Shown one piece after another: positions 49,813 through 61,987 of a stretch of DNA of 64,000 nt. The position numbers and the translations under genes were made by a program. Where the stretch lies: the NCBI GenBank assembly GCA_037974665.1, contig CM075765.1:62049747-62113746 (forward strand). The letters run 5' to 3'. Numbering within the stretch: position 1 is the stretch's first letter; every line of letters starts with the position of its first letter. The stretch is from Ehretia macrophylla. Lineage: Eukaryota; Streptophyta; Magnoliopsida; Boraginales; Ehretiaceae. Under the pieces are notes generated by a model that saw only the letters and a list, made by a program, of their open reading frames with translations, had not been told where the DNA came from and made no database searches.

Positions 49813-52414
49813 TGTGATAACCCAAACCCGGCATGCATTTAATGGCATTTAATTGCAATTAATTAAGTGACATCTTAAATGTTAGCATTGAATTTCGTGT
49901 TTATTTTTTTTTTCAAGTTAAACATTCATTTCTAGCATTACTTTCATATTTCTTTTAGAAATAATTAAATAATACTTGAGTTAATTACTTTAACGGAATA
50001 TCCACTACTTTCATATTTATGTTAATCGGTTTTATTTTTCTTGCACCTTAATTCTCAGTTTTCAATAAAATGAAAAGTAGCTCCGAGCCAAAGTAAATTT
50101 TGAACTATGTTACTTTTTGAAAATTATATTTTCTTAAATTCTTTGAGATTTAATTGTTATTCTTTTATTGTCACAAAGTGCATAGCATATCGGGAGCGAT
50201 AGTTAGGAAATGATTTCTAGTCCTCAACAAATAGTGAAAACTAGTATTTAGTGTTTTAATTTTAGTGTTTTAGTTGTTGTTAGCTAGAATTAAAATTGTG
50301 TTAGTTGTTTAAGCTTTAAAATGCCTAAAATAAGCCTATTTGACCAATTTTTTTAGTAGTTTGACCAAGGCTTTGACTTGAGGACTTCTTGTCATCTTAT
50401 TTAAGCTTATAACACATTGCAAAATAAAAACACAAAAGCTGAAAACATAAATGGAGCAAGCCGAAAATATAAGGAGAAGAAAAAAAAAAGATTTTCAAGC
50501 CAAATCTTCAAATCTTCACGTGAGCTTGCACGAGGTGGTTTCTGAGGTATCCAGTGTGGTTTCCTAGCGTCTAGGAGCGTATAAGGTGAGACTTTCATCG
50601 TTATTTGCGCATTTGAAATAATTGTGTTTAAACTTTAAGTTTTGGATTTTAGCCGTAAATTGTTATTTTGATCGTTTTGATGCTTAAAGAATGTTCCTTC
50701 ATGATTGTATAGCTTTTTAGCTTTTTCTACGGTTAAATATAGCAATTGTAATTTAAAATGCTAATAGAATAGTAAAATATGAATAGTAAATCCTCGTTAC
50801 TTTAAAGTTGCTTCGTTTTGCATTCTGTTGATGTAGAAAGGTGCTAGATATGCTAGAATGTTAAATGTATGGTTTAATTGGATTGTGTAAAGGAAAACGG
50901 AGGAAAATGACTTAGTGAAAGTTGGGGTCGTTTAGGTCAAGTTTGACATTTGATCGTCTTGCGTGAAGGCATTGTCGAGGTACGTCATGGAAGAAGTTTT
51001 GGTGCAGTTGTGACATTGGTTGGGTGATCGGTTGAGGTAGCTGTAGTTCAAACGAGCAAAGGGGAAAGGGCGGCTTTGCGGGAATTGTAGGGGAAGGTAG
51101 GGTTTCGTGGTCTTTAGAGGTGCCTTATGGTGACATAGGAGGAGTGGTGAAGTCAGTTTCCAAAACTCGTGGCTCGTTTGAAAGTAGTAGCGTTTTGAAA
51201 GTTGGGGTCATTTTGCGTTTTTGTATGTTTTCATGGTGTAATGCATATAGAATGCTTAAAATTGCTTGTTATGCTTGTTAAAGTTGATTATGACTGAATT
51301 TATATATCAATTGTTGATAATGCTTGTTAGTGTTATTCTTGTTACTTTATTGATTGTAATTGCTTATTGTATCGCATGTTGTTACTAACCGGCACTTCAG
51401 TGCCTTGCTCGATTATCGTTACATTCCTCGTATTGCATTGCATTGTGTCAGGCGCGTGAGTGACGGGCCTCTCTGGGTAGCCTCGGGTTGCCAGTGTTGT
51501 TTGCTCTAGCTTCGTGTCCTATTCCCTTTCTCGCTTAGGTTGCCGCCCTGGGAGTTTTGGGTCGTAAAATTGATAGAGTATGTCCGGAGTACTCTAAACG
51601 GAAGTTATAAGGTCGGTGAGCCGGTGCGTCATCGTTAAAGTCATCAAAATCGTGATCGGTACATTGCTCGTATGAGTGAACCTTGACCTTCAAAGTGTGG
51701 TATAGCTTTGAATGGTTGTGTTAATACTTTCTTTAATTGTTTATTGTATTGTCGTGTATATTGAGTGCTTTCTTATTGATTATATTGCTTAACTGTACCT
51801 ATTTACATTGCACGACTTTCTTTCTCTCCACCTTGATATATGTCTCGCCCTCACTGAGTATACATGTTGAGTATACTCACTCCTCACCACCACATTCCAG
51901 GAAATTGCCATGTTAGCTGGAAAGTTCGTGGTTTCGTGAAAGATCATGCTTGAAGAGTAGTCTTGCGTGCTATGTGGCTTGAGTTGACAAAGATGCAAAG
52001 ATGTATGTTTCATGTGTTGTATGTATTTAATGTTAAAAAGAAATGTAATTTAAGTTTTATTAGGGTACTGAGGTGGTATGATAAGCTAGTTTATGTGTCC
52101 AATTAGTATAGTTAACTTCAATGCAAGATTGTATTGTCCAAAGGAAAAGAGTTAGAATAGTCTGGGCACTTGGAAATGTATATATAATTGCTGTGTTTAA
52201 TTGTTGAGAACCAAGGCTCGGATGGCCTTGAGGAGGTTTTGTGTGGTTGGACACGGTGCTGGTCCGTTTATATGCTATTACAGGTTTTACATTTTGCCTA
52301 GAAACAGGGGAGACTCCGTCCGTCTTTCCCTAAAATTTTGCCCGGGTTTGGAATTGGGTTGCGATTAGATTGATTGTTAGAACTCCTGGTCTCGAGAAGG
52401 ATCGGGGTGTCACA
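49813..52414 (+). repeat. 3' LTR of R2b
   Basis: TGTGATAACCCAAACCCGG to GGGGTGTCACA, 2602 bp. The splice-like pair is at 50586 (ATAAG|GTGAGA) and 51900 (CACATTCCAG|G). It is followed by TSD GTATG and resumption of SIRE RT. Confidence 0.93.
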
Positions 52415-52419
52415 GTATG

Positions 52420-53157
52420 CACAAGTAATTTGAGATGAGTATGATGGGAGAATTGAATTTCTTTCTCGGAGTCCAAAACAAGTAAAACGCAAGAGGGTGC
52501 TTTCATCAATCAAGCCAAGTACACTAGAGAACTTATCAAAAAATTTGGGCTTGAGTCAGCAAAAGATATGAGTACACCAATGTCAACATCAATCAAGCTT
52601 TACAAAGATGAGAAAGGTAACAAGGTAGATGAAAATCAATATCAAGGTATGATCGGAAGCCTTCTTTATTTAACTGCTTCTAGACCCGATATTCTATTTG
52701 TTGTGTGCTTACGTGCTCATTTTCAATCATGTGCTAAAGAGTCTCACTTAAATACTGTAAAGAGAATCATTAGATATCTTAAGGGGACTAGAGATTTAGA
52801 AATAGCCAAAAGACACCTCATTTGAACTGGTAGGATATTCGGATGCGGATTATACAGGAGATCGTGTAGACAGAAAAAGTACTAGTGAATGTTGTCAATT
52901 TCTAGGACATTCATTAATCTCTTGGTCAAGTAAAAAGCAAAATAGTGTAGCTCTCTCTATGACTGAAGCTGAATATGTATCTGCTGGAAATTGTGTGGCA
53001 CAAATTCTTTGGATGAAACAAAATTTGCTTGATTATGGTCTTGTGTACGATAGTATGCCTATTAAATGTGATAATACAAGTGCCATTAATCTCACTAAAA
53101 ATCCCATTCAACACTCCAGAACAAAACATATTGAAATTAGGCATCATTTCATTCGCA
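52420..53157 (+). pseudogene. SIRE pol: end of RT and RNase H
   Basis: Continues the reading cut at 42869: FEMSMMGELNFFLGVQ, DMSTPMSTSIKLYKDEKG, YQGMIGSLLYLTASRPDI, then RNase H with GYSDADYTGD, WSSKKQNSVALSMTEAEYVS (catalytic Asp and Glu), CDNTSAINLTKNPIQHSRTK and HIEIRHHFIR. Frameshifts occur near 52485 and 52825. It is cut by the solo LTR at 53163. Confidence 0.92.
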
Positions 53158-53162
53158 ATCAT

Positions 53163-55707
53163 TGTGACACCCCGATCCCTCTCGAGACCGGGAGTTCTAT
53201 CAATCAATCTAATCACAACCCAATTCCAAACCCGGATAAAATTTTAGGGAAAGACGGACGGAGTCTCCCCTATTTCTAGGCAAAAAGACAAACCTGCGAT
53301 AGTATATAAATGGACCAATACCATATCCAAACATTCAACCACCTCAAGGCCATCCAAGCCTCGGTTCTCAACAATTAATCACAGCTAATATACATACCTT
53401 TTCAAGTGCTAGACTATTCTAACTCTTTCTTTAAACAATACAACATGCAATAAAGTTAAGCTATACTAACTAAATACATGAATTAGCCTATCATACCACT
53501 TCAATAACCTAGAAAACTTATATTACATTCCTTCTTAACATTAAATACAAACAACACATGAAACATACATCTTTGCATCCTGGACAATTCAAGCCACATA
53601 GCACGCAAGATATCTCTTCAAGCACGAACTTTCACGTAACCACGAACTTCCAGCTAACATGATATCTCCTGAAATGTGGTGATGAGGAGTGAGTATACAC
53701 AACACGTATACTCAGTGAGGGCGAGACAGATATCGAGGTGGAGATAAAGAAGTTCGTGCAATGCAAATAGGAACAGCTAAGCAATATAATTGACAAGCAA
53801 GCATTCAATATAAACAATCAATACAATAACCAATTAATAAAAGCATTAACACAACCATTCAAAGCTATACCACACTCTGAAGGCTATGGTTCACTCGAGC
53901 GAGAAATGTACCGATCATGACTTCGATGACTTTAACGATGACGCGCCGGCTCACCCACCTTATAACTTCCGTTAGAGTACTCCGGACATACTCTGTCATT
54001 TCTACGACCCAAACTCCTTGGGCGGCAACCCAAGCGGGAAAGGGAATAGGACACGGAGCTAGAGCAACCAACATTGGCAACCCGAGGCTACCCAGAGAGG
54101 CCCATCACTCACGCTCCTGACACTTATGCACTGCAATACGAGATATAAACGATAATCGAGCAAGGCACTGAAGTGCAAGTCAGTAATAATATGCGATACA
54201 ATAAGCACACAATAAGCAACTATAATCAATTAAGTAACAAGAACAACACCAACAAGCATTATCAACAATTGATATACAAATTCAATCACAATCAACTTTA
54301 ACAAGCATAACAAGAATTATTAAGCATTCTATAGACATTATAATATGAAAACATACAAAATCACAAAATGACCCCAACTTTCAAAACGCTACTACTTTCA
54401 AACGAGCCACGAGTTTTGGAAACCGACTTCACCAATCCTCCTAGGTCACCATAAGGCACGTTTAAAGACCCCGAAACCCTACTTAACCCTAGAATTCACG
54501 CAAAGCCCCGATTTTCCCCTTTGCTCATTTGAACTACCGCTACCCTAACCAAACACCCAACCAACACCATAACCGTACCAAAAGTGCTTCATGGCCTCCC
54601 GAGACAATGCCGTCACGCAAAATGATAAAATTCCAAACTTGACCTAAATGACCCCAACTTTCACTAAGCCATTTTTCTTCGTTTTTCCGTTACACAATCC
54701 AATTAAACCACACATTTAGGCATTCTAGCATATCTAGCACCTTCCTACATCAACAGAATGCATAACGGAGCAACTTCATCGAAATGGGGGTTTACTATTC
54801 ATAATTTACTATTCATTTATCAATTTAAATTGCAATTTTGATTTTCAACCGCAGAAAATGCTAAAAAGCTATAAATACATGTTCTACAATAAACAAGGAA
54901 CATTCTTTAAGCAACAAAACGGATAAAATAACAATCTACGCATAATTTTTAAAAATTAAAGTTTAGACATAATATTTTCAAATGCGCAAATAACGATGAA
55001 ACCCTCACCTAAGACACTCTTAGACGCTAGGAAACCCACGCCGGATGCCTCGGAAACCACCCCGCACAAGCTCTCGCGAAGAAATTAAAGTTTGAAGTTG
55101 AAATATTTTTTTTTTCTTTTTCCTCCATGGTTTCGGCCATGGCTTCTTTTATTTCCTGATTTTGCTCTTTTATTTCTTATTTCATGCTTAAATAAAAGAT
55201 GACAATGGTCAAATGGTCAAGGCTTGGTCAACTAACTTAAAAATTGGTCAAATAAGCTTGTTTTATGCATTTTAAAGCTAAAACAACCAACACAAATCTA
55301 ATTCTAGTTAAATACAACTTAAAATACCAAAATTAAAACACTAAATATTAGTTTTCACTATTTGCTAAGGACTAGAAATCATTTGCCCACTATCACTCTC
55401 GATATGCTATGCACTTTGCGACAATAAAAGAATAACAATCAAATCTCAAAGAATTTAAGAAAATATAATTTTCAAAAAGTAACATAGTTCAAAATTTACT
55501 CCGGCTTGGAGCTACTTTTCATTTTATTGAAAATCGAGCATTAAGGTGCAAGAAAAAAACAAAACCGATTAACATAAATATGAAAATAAAGCTACAAATG
55601 AATGTTTAACTAAAAATAAACACAAAATTCAATGCTAACATTTAAGATGCCACTTAATTAATTGCAATTAAATGCCATTAAATGCATGCTGGGTTCAGAT
55701 TATCACA
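53163..55707 (-). repeat. family-2 solo LTR, minus orientation
   Basis: The minus strand reads TGTGATAATCTGAACCC (55707) to GGGGTGTCACA (53163), 2545 bp, with TSD ATCAT (+ strand) at 53158-53162 and 55708-55712. Removing it rejoins the SIRE RNase H reading. The donor is at 55008 and the acceptor at 53669. Confidence 0.94.
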
Positions 55708-55712
55708 ATCAT

Positions 55713-55844
55713 GTTCAAAAAGGAGATGTTGTGCTCAACTTTATTGATTTTGTGAATCAATTAGCTAATATTTTTACCAAACCATTGCATGAGAATCAAT
55801 TTTGTGTGATAAGAAGAGAGTTGGGTATGCTTAAAATGTGTTGA
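55713..55844 (+). pseudogene. SIRE pol: C-terminal end
   Basis: VQKGDVVLNFIDFVNQLANI, then FTKPLHENQF and RRELGMLKMC-stop, is the usual end of copia RNase H. The stop at 55842-55844 closes pol. Confidence 0.92.
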
Positions 55845-56324
55845 AAAATGTAACTTGAATTTTTTTTTTTTGGTGTATTGCACTTTCTGACAGAAAGTGC
55901 ACCACCGGAAGAGGGGTCTTCCACCGGTCGACCGGTGAAGCACACCCTCGTCCGGTGAACGTGCCTCGGGCAGACGAGGGTATGACACTGGACGACTGGC
56001 GCTTTCACCCTCGTCCGGTCACGGCACTGACGGGCAAAAGCTTTAAAACCTTAAAATTCATTCAAAACTCAATACTTTCTTCATCAAAACTCATCCCAAT
56101 TCACTCCCACTCAAATTCTATAACTTTTCATTGTCTCTCATCACCTTCACAATTCCGTTCTTGCATTGCAAACGAAAGATACCAACTTTTAATCTTCATA
56201 ACTCACTCAATTCTCTTTCAAATCCCTTTCAAAATTCCTCAAAAATTCTCTTGCACACCCAGTGCTCGACAAAATTACCCAACCAAAAATTATTGCTTTC
56301 TCTTGCAAATTCTCTCGCCTCCTC
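55845..56324 (+). other. SIRE spacer between pol and envelope-like ORF
   Basis: A poly-T run (about 55859) is followed by a GC-rich block (55890-56035) with imperfect repeats of ACCGGTCGACCGGT and CCTCGTCCGGT. Then comes a C/T-rich stretch resembling a plant mRNA leader up to the ATG at 56325. The GC-rich words recur in the SIRE LTR. A promoter or splice acceptor for the downstream ORF might lie here, but I cannot show one. Confidence 0.6.
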
Positions 56325-59300
56325 ATGGCATCATTGTGATAACCCGAACCCGGCATGCATTTAATGACATTTAATTGCATTTAACTAGTAACATCTTAAA
56401 TGTTAGCATTGGATTATGTGTTTACTTTTAGTTGAACATTTATTTGTAGCTCTATTTTCATATTTCTTTTAGAAGTAACTAGAATAATACTTGAGTTAAT
56501 TATTCTAACGGAATAACAACTATTTTTCATATTGATGTCAATCGGTTTTATTTTTCTTGCGCTTAAATGCTCAGATTTCAATTAAATGAAAAGTAACTCC
56601 GAGCCGGAGTAAATTTTAAACTATGATGCTTTCCAAAAATGATATATTTCTTAGATTCTTTGAGATTTAATTGTTGTTCTTCTATTGACGCAAAGTGCAT
56701 AGCATATCGAGAGAGATAGTTAAGAAATGAATTCTAGTCCTCAACAAATAGTAAAAACTAGTATTTAGATGACTTAAATTTTATATTTTAATTGTTGCTA
56801 GCTAGAATTAATATTTCCATAGTTGTTTTAGCTTAAAAATGCAATGTTAAGTTAGTCAAATTTTGGGTCAAATTTAGAATTAAATCTGAACCAATTGGGG
56901 AAGATTTATGGAGCAAATTATATATGGTTGGAAAGCTCTATGAGTCTAGTTTCTGAGGCTTCAAACCGTTCGTGAATTGGAGTTTTCTAGAAGAAGTTAT
57001 GGCCATTTTCGTAAGGTCGCGCATAGCTGTTTTGGTTTAGCGGGTTGACCGAAGATTTGAACATTTGTCATCTTTTATTTATGTATGAAATACGAAACAA
57101 AGAGAAAAAACCAGAAAAATAAAGGCCATGGCTAAAACCATGGAGGAAAAGGAAAAAAAAAACATTTCAACTTCAAATCTTCATTTCACCGAGTGAGCTT
57201 GTGCGGGGTGGTTTCCGAGGCATCCAGCGTGGTTTCCCTAGCATCTAGGAGCGTCTAAGGTGAGGGTTTCATCGTTATTTGCGCATTTGAAAATTTTGTA
57301 TCTAAACTTTGATTTTTGAATTTTATGCGTAGATTGTTGTTTTAATCGTTTTGTTGCTTAAAGAATGTTCCTTGTTGATTGTAGAACATGTATTTATAGC
57401 TTTTTAGCATTTTTTGCGATTGAAAATCGAAATTGCAATTTAAATTGTTTAATGAATAGTAATTAGTGAATAGTAAATCCTTGAAACGATAAAGTTGCAC
57501 TGTTATGCTGTCTGTTGATGTGAAAAGGTGCTAGGTATGCTAGAATGCCTAAATGCGTGGTTTAATTGGAATGTGTAATAGAAAAACGGAGAAAAACGGC
57601 TTAGTGAAAGTCGGGGTCGTTTAGGTCGACTTTAGCATTTTCTCGTTTTGCATGATGGCATTGTTTAGGGAGGCCATGGAAGCACTTTTGGTGCGGTCGT
57701 GGCGTTGGTTGGGTGTTTGGTTGGTATAGTTGTAGTTCAAACGAGCAAAGGGGAAAAACCGGGCTTTGCGTGAATTCTAGGGTTAAGTAGGGTTTCGGAG
57801 TCTCTAGACATGCCTTATAGTGACCTAGGATGACTGGCGTAGTCGGTTTCCGGAACTCGTGGCTCGTTTGGAGATGATAGTGTTTTGATAGTTGGGGCCG
57901 ATTTGTGACTTTGTGTGTTTTCTTGAAGTTATGCCTATCGAATGCTTGTTAATGCTTATTATTGCTTGTTATGCTTGCTAATGCTTATTACGCTTGTTAG
58001 AGTTGGTTGTTGATTGAAATGTTTATCCATTGTTGAGAATGCATGATATCTTGTTTATCGCTCGTTTATCGCCTTGTGTCGAGTCTTGCATTGCATAGTG
58101 TCTCGCGCGTGAGTGATGAGCCTCTATGGGTAGCCTCGGGTTGCCAGTGTTGGTTGCTCTAGCTCCGCTGCTATTCCCATTCTCGCTTGGGTTGCCTCCC
58201 AGGGAGATTTGGGTCGTAGATTGATGGATACTTCCGGGGTATTCCAAACTGGTGTTATAAGGTGGTTGCGCACTTATTGTCATCGTTGTCAACATCAAGC
58301 TCGCGATTGATGTATCGCTCGTGAAATGGTATATTGCTCGTAAGAGTGAACCATAGCCTTCAAAGTGTGGTATAGCTTTGAATGGTTGTGTTAATGCTTT
58401 CAGTAATTGCTTATTGTATTGATTGTTTGTTTTGATTGCTTATTTATCAGTTATATTGCTTAATTGTCTTATTTGCATTGCACGACTTTCTTTCTCTCCA
58501 ACTCGATAACTGTCTCGCCCTCATTGAGTATACGTGTTGTGTATACTCACTCCTCACCACCACATTTCAGGAAATGCCTTGTTAGCTGAAAAGTTCGTGG
58601 ATATGTGATAGTTCGTGCCTGAAGAGTTGTCTTGCGTGCTTTGTGGCTTCAGTTGTCAAAGATGTAAAGATATATGCTTTCATATGTTGTATGTATTTAT
58701 TGTTAAAAGAAATGTAAATTTAAATCTAGCTTAGTGGTTGAGGTGGTTTGATAAGTTAGATTATGTACTTAGTTAATGTAGCTTATCTTCAATGTATGTT
58801 TGTAATGACAAACAAAAAGATAGAAAAATTTGATAGTCTAGCTTATACAATAGGATGGTGAAGTTTAATTGCTAAGCATGAATGTATATTTACTTGTGAT
58901 TTGCATGTTGTGAACCAAGGCTCGGATGGCCTTGAGGTGGTTGAATGTTTGGACATGGTATTGGTCCACTTATATGCTGTCGCAGGTTTGTTGCTTTTGC
59001 CTAGAAACAGGGGGGACTCCGTCCGTCTTTCCCTAAAATTTTTCCCGAGTTTGGTTTGGGTTGTGATTAGTTTGATTGATAGAACTCCCGGTCTCAAGAG
59101 GGATCGGGGTGTTACAATCATCATCTAGACAAGCATCCAAGAGACAAAGGACTGTATTTAGGCCTCATACCATTGATCCATGGGATCCTATGTACGTCAT
59201 CGCACCAGGTGATTTCTCTAAAAAGGAAATAATATGGGGTAAGCTTATTGACCCTTCAAATTTTTTGGATAACACTCGCCCACATAAGTTGCTTCGATAT

Positions 59301-60290
59301 CAAAGATGGCTGCCCTTGTTTAGACTAGAAGATATCAATTGTGACCAATGGGTTCGTGAGTTCTATGCTTATGTGGTAGAAGGTGAACATGAGGGTGTGA
59401 GTGGAATAAAAAGCTGAGTCCATGGTGTTAACATCTTTGTGAGTGAACGGGACTTGGCTAACTTGCTTAGTATTCCAAATAGTTGTCTCAAAATCTACAC
59501 ATCTGTCAACTTGCCAAGCGGACTACACGAAAATGCTTTAACGGAGATGTTTGCTACAGTGTGGGATGTCACGGGAAGGTTGGAAGAGTTTATGCCCAAG
59601 AGAGATCAACTCTGTGCTGAAAAAAGATTGCTCCTCTACATCCTTAATCACTCCATCATGCCTCGCATTGTAAGAGACGGGACAATTCCATACTTCACGG
59701 GTTATGTTATGCATCTTATGTATAAGAAGGTAAAAATCAATCTTCCACACATTATGCTTAGTTAGATATTGGCCTTTGAAAAGAAATCCTTGCCCTAGGG
59801 GATACTCTTGTGTCACTTCTTTCATCTTAAGGGTATTGATCGTGTCAGTCAATTTGCACCCTTGAATGATGCCACCTACCTCCTTGACCAATATTGCCTA
59901 GATAGACAATACATGGCTTGTGACAATAACGACATTATTTACATTGCGCAATGCAAATTCTGTAAGGTTCAATCTGAAGTAGTTGATGACCTGGAAATCT
60001 ATGACCTTGGGGAAGAAGGTGATGAAAGTGAAGCTGCAAACGAGAGTGATGAATGAGAGCCCAAAGGCAGAGATGCTAATGTTGGTCCTTCACGGGTTGA
60101 TATTGGTGGTGCTAGTTCGTCCACAAGAAGTAGACTTCGTCCAGTCACTCTTGAAGAAGTCAATACCAAAGTTGATAATCTGACTTCAAAAGTTGATCAG
60201 TTATTCTTGACTGTTAGTGAAGTCAAGACCGAGATGAAGGGCATGAACAAGATGTTTGAGAAGCTCTATAAGAAATTCATGAAGGATTAA
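56325..60290 (+). pseudogene. SIRE envelope-like ORF, split by a solo LTR
   Basis: The extra ORF downstream of pol that is typical of SIRE/Maximus. It starts with the ATG at 56325, is cut after the third codon by the LTR at 56335-59116, and resumes at 59122. Visible parts: a basic N-terminus (SSRQASKRQRTVFRP), a domain like the 'putative plant transposon protein' family (WVREFYAYVVEGEH, NIFVSERDLANLL, 59350-59490), an acidic stretch (EEGDESEAANESDE) and a C-terminal heptad-like coiled coil (VNTKVDNLTSKVDQLF, 60160-60270), with stop at 60288. The split ORF is about 390 codons. Internal stops are at 59415 (TGA), 59763 (TAG), 59796 (TAG) and 60054 (TGA), all in one frame. I saw no clear membrane segment. 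The envelope label is by lineage convention, and the function is unknown. Confidence 0.8.
56335..59116 (+). repeat. family-2 solo LTR in the envelope-like ORF
   Basis: TGTGATAACCCGAACCCGG to CGGGGTGTTACA, 2782 bp, with TSD ATCAT at 56330-56334 and 59117-59121. The splice-like pair is at 57260 (CTAAG|GTGAGG) and 58570 (CACATTTCAG|G). It is longer than its relatives because of an extra stretch near 56850-57060. Confidence 0.94.
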
Positions 60291-60805
60291 ACCCGTTGCT
60301 CTGTGATGCTTAGGATGCTTCCCTTTTCCCTTTCTCATTAAACTTTGCAAATTTCTTTTTCCAACAATCATGTTTTACTTCATGCACTCTCTTCCATTGT
60401 TTTTGATATTTCATCTCCATTGTTTTGGTAGTTTTCCTTTCTATGACTTGCTTTACTTTGTGACTTTGTGTCAAGTGTTTGGTGTTCAAATCTAGACATG
60501 CTTTTCTTTGCTTGCTAATGTAATCTAAGAAGCTAATATTGTTGTGTGAATGATCTTCATGTTTTGCTAATGACAAAAAAGGGGAGAAAAATTGTATAAA
60601 TAATAGAAGCATATCTAAAAAGAACTCATACATTAAGGGGGAGTTTTTATGTATGCACCTGTTGAGGGGGAGTTTTTGAACAAACTTATATCTTAGGTTC
60701 AAACAAACTCAAATTGCACAAAATGCTAAATGCTCTCTCAAACTCATTATGCTTACATTGTTATTATTTGAGATAGGTTTTGTTATCATAAAAAAAGGGG
60801 GAGAT
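60291..60805 (+). other. SIRE 3' untranslated region with polypurine tracts
   Basis: Non-coding. It contains GACAAAAAAGGGGAG near 60574 and three further AGGGGGAG runs (about 60635, 60665 and 60796). The last, AAAAAAAGGGGGAGAT, abuts the LTR and is the likely functional polypurine tract. Confidence 0.8.
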
Positions 60806-61986
60806 TGTTAGCCTAAAAGGCTTCTAAATCTTGGTTTTGATGATTACAAACCATAAATATGTTTAATGAGTTTGTTAAGTGTGCAAAAGTAAAGATGAAT
60901 CAAGTTTGACTCTGATTCCAAAGAAGGAAGAAGAACATCCATCAATTCAAGGAAAAAGATTCAAAGAATGAAGATGGAGGTATAAGGATCGAGACGGAAG
61001 TCATAAGGGATACTGGTTGGGACTTGACTAGGGTTTTGGGGCTTGCAAATAGTATATGCTCAATAGTGATTCTCAAACAACATTTTTTTGAAATGTGTGT
61101 TTTATACCTTACAAAACCTGTTTAAAAGAATCATTTTAAAAAATCCAACCCCTCGACGACCGGTCGACCGGTGGCCAAAGGGTTGTCCACCCGAGACCTG
61201 TCCATCGGACAAGGGTCTCTCGACCGGTGGCCAAAGGGTTGTCCACCCGAGACCTGTCCATCGGACAAGGGTCTCTCGACCGGGCGACCGACGAATAGGG
61301 GTCGACCAGTCTGGCCAAAAATTACACCATTTTTTCAGCTCTATTAAGTGTTCTCAACTGCAAAATTTGAAGGAATTGATTCAAAGCAATTACACTTGAG
61401 TTCTTTCATTATCTTTATCTTTGAATCATCACCGAGCTATACTTGAGCAAGAAATTGTGAGCATTATTGTGAGAGAGGCATTTATTGTATTTATCAACCT
61501 TAAAACAGGGCTTTTATTGTGAATCTCAAACACTTATCAAAAGAGGGAGTTAAACACTTTGAAATGAGGGATTTCCTTGTCAAAGGTGTTAGAGTTAAAT
61601 ATTTGTTTTGAGAAGAGATATTTTATATTGTAAAAGCTTGAACTACTATTGTAGTTGGTTTGTGGACTCACCAACATTTGAAGAGCCACTATAGTGAAGA
61701 TTGTTGAAATCCTAAGAGGGGAGCTTAGGTCGTGGACTTAGGCGACGGCCGAACCATGCTAAAATCGCGATTTGCAATCTCTTTCTCTCACCTCTTTCTT
61801 TGCATTATTTTTTACACACTAAGTGTTTGATAAATTACCTCACTCACTCTTTATATTGCTAAAGTATACATTTACTTAAATTTGTTTTTCATTAAGTATT
61901 GCTAGTATATTTCCTAATCGAAAAAGTTGTATTATTGACTATATAACCTAATTCACCCCCCTCTTAGGTTTAATTAAGGGACAACA
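60806..61986 (+). repeat. SIRE 3' LTR
   Basis: TGTTAGCCTAAAAGGC to AATTAAGGGACAACA, 1181 bp. The CACCCCCCTCTTAGG string near the end is typical of SIRE-type LTRs. It contains a 56-bp tandem repeat. It is followed by nad6 sequence, where the next five bases (CTACT) would be the TSD if the 5' end had survived. Confidence 0.88.
61165..61290 (+). repeat. 56-bp GC-rich tandem repeat in the SIRE LTR
   Basis: Units start at 61165, 61221 and 61277, each beginning CGACCGG. The first two are identical as far as I can read and the third is partial. The island is much more GC-rich than the rest of the LTR. Confidence 0.9.
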
Positions 61987-61987
61987 C

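Larger units (their letters stand above)
42875..52414 (+). mobile_element. R2b: second complete family-2 non-autonomous element
   Basis: Inserted in SIRE RT with TSD GTATG (42870-42874 and 52415-52419). It has a 5' LTR, leader with primer site TGGTATCAGAGC (45482-45493), internal region, polypurine tract (49795-49812) and 3' LTR. A family-1 solo LTR sits in the leader. Apart from that it is about 7.1 kb, collinear with R2a and equally without gag-pol. Confidence 0.93.
41247..61986 (+). mobile_element. 5'-truncated Ty1/copia SIRE/Maximus-type element, with nested insertions
   Basis: Segments in order: integrase and RT (41247-42869), RT/RNase H (52420-53157), RNase H end (55713-55844), spacer, envelope-like ORF (56325-60290, split), polypurine tract and 3' LTR (60806-61986). 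The 5' LTR, gag, protease and integrase front are missing. It sits inside nad6: the 3' LTR is followed by CTACTATTTCG of that gene. Three LTR insertions lie within it, all with TSDs. The envelope-like ORF downstream of pol marks the SIRE/Maximus lineage. Confidence 0.88.

Noticed and set aside
61136-61399. ORFs through the SIRE LTR tandem repeat with repeated peptide units
   Set aside because: The open frames on both strands result from the 56-bp GC-rich repeat. There is no start context or domain.
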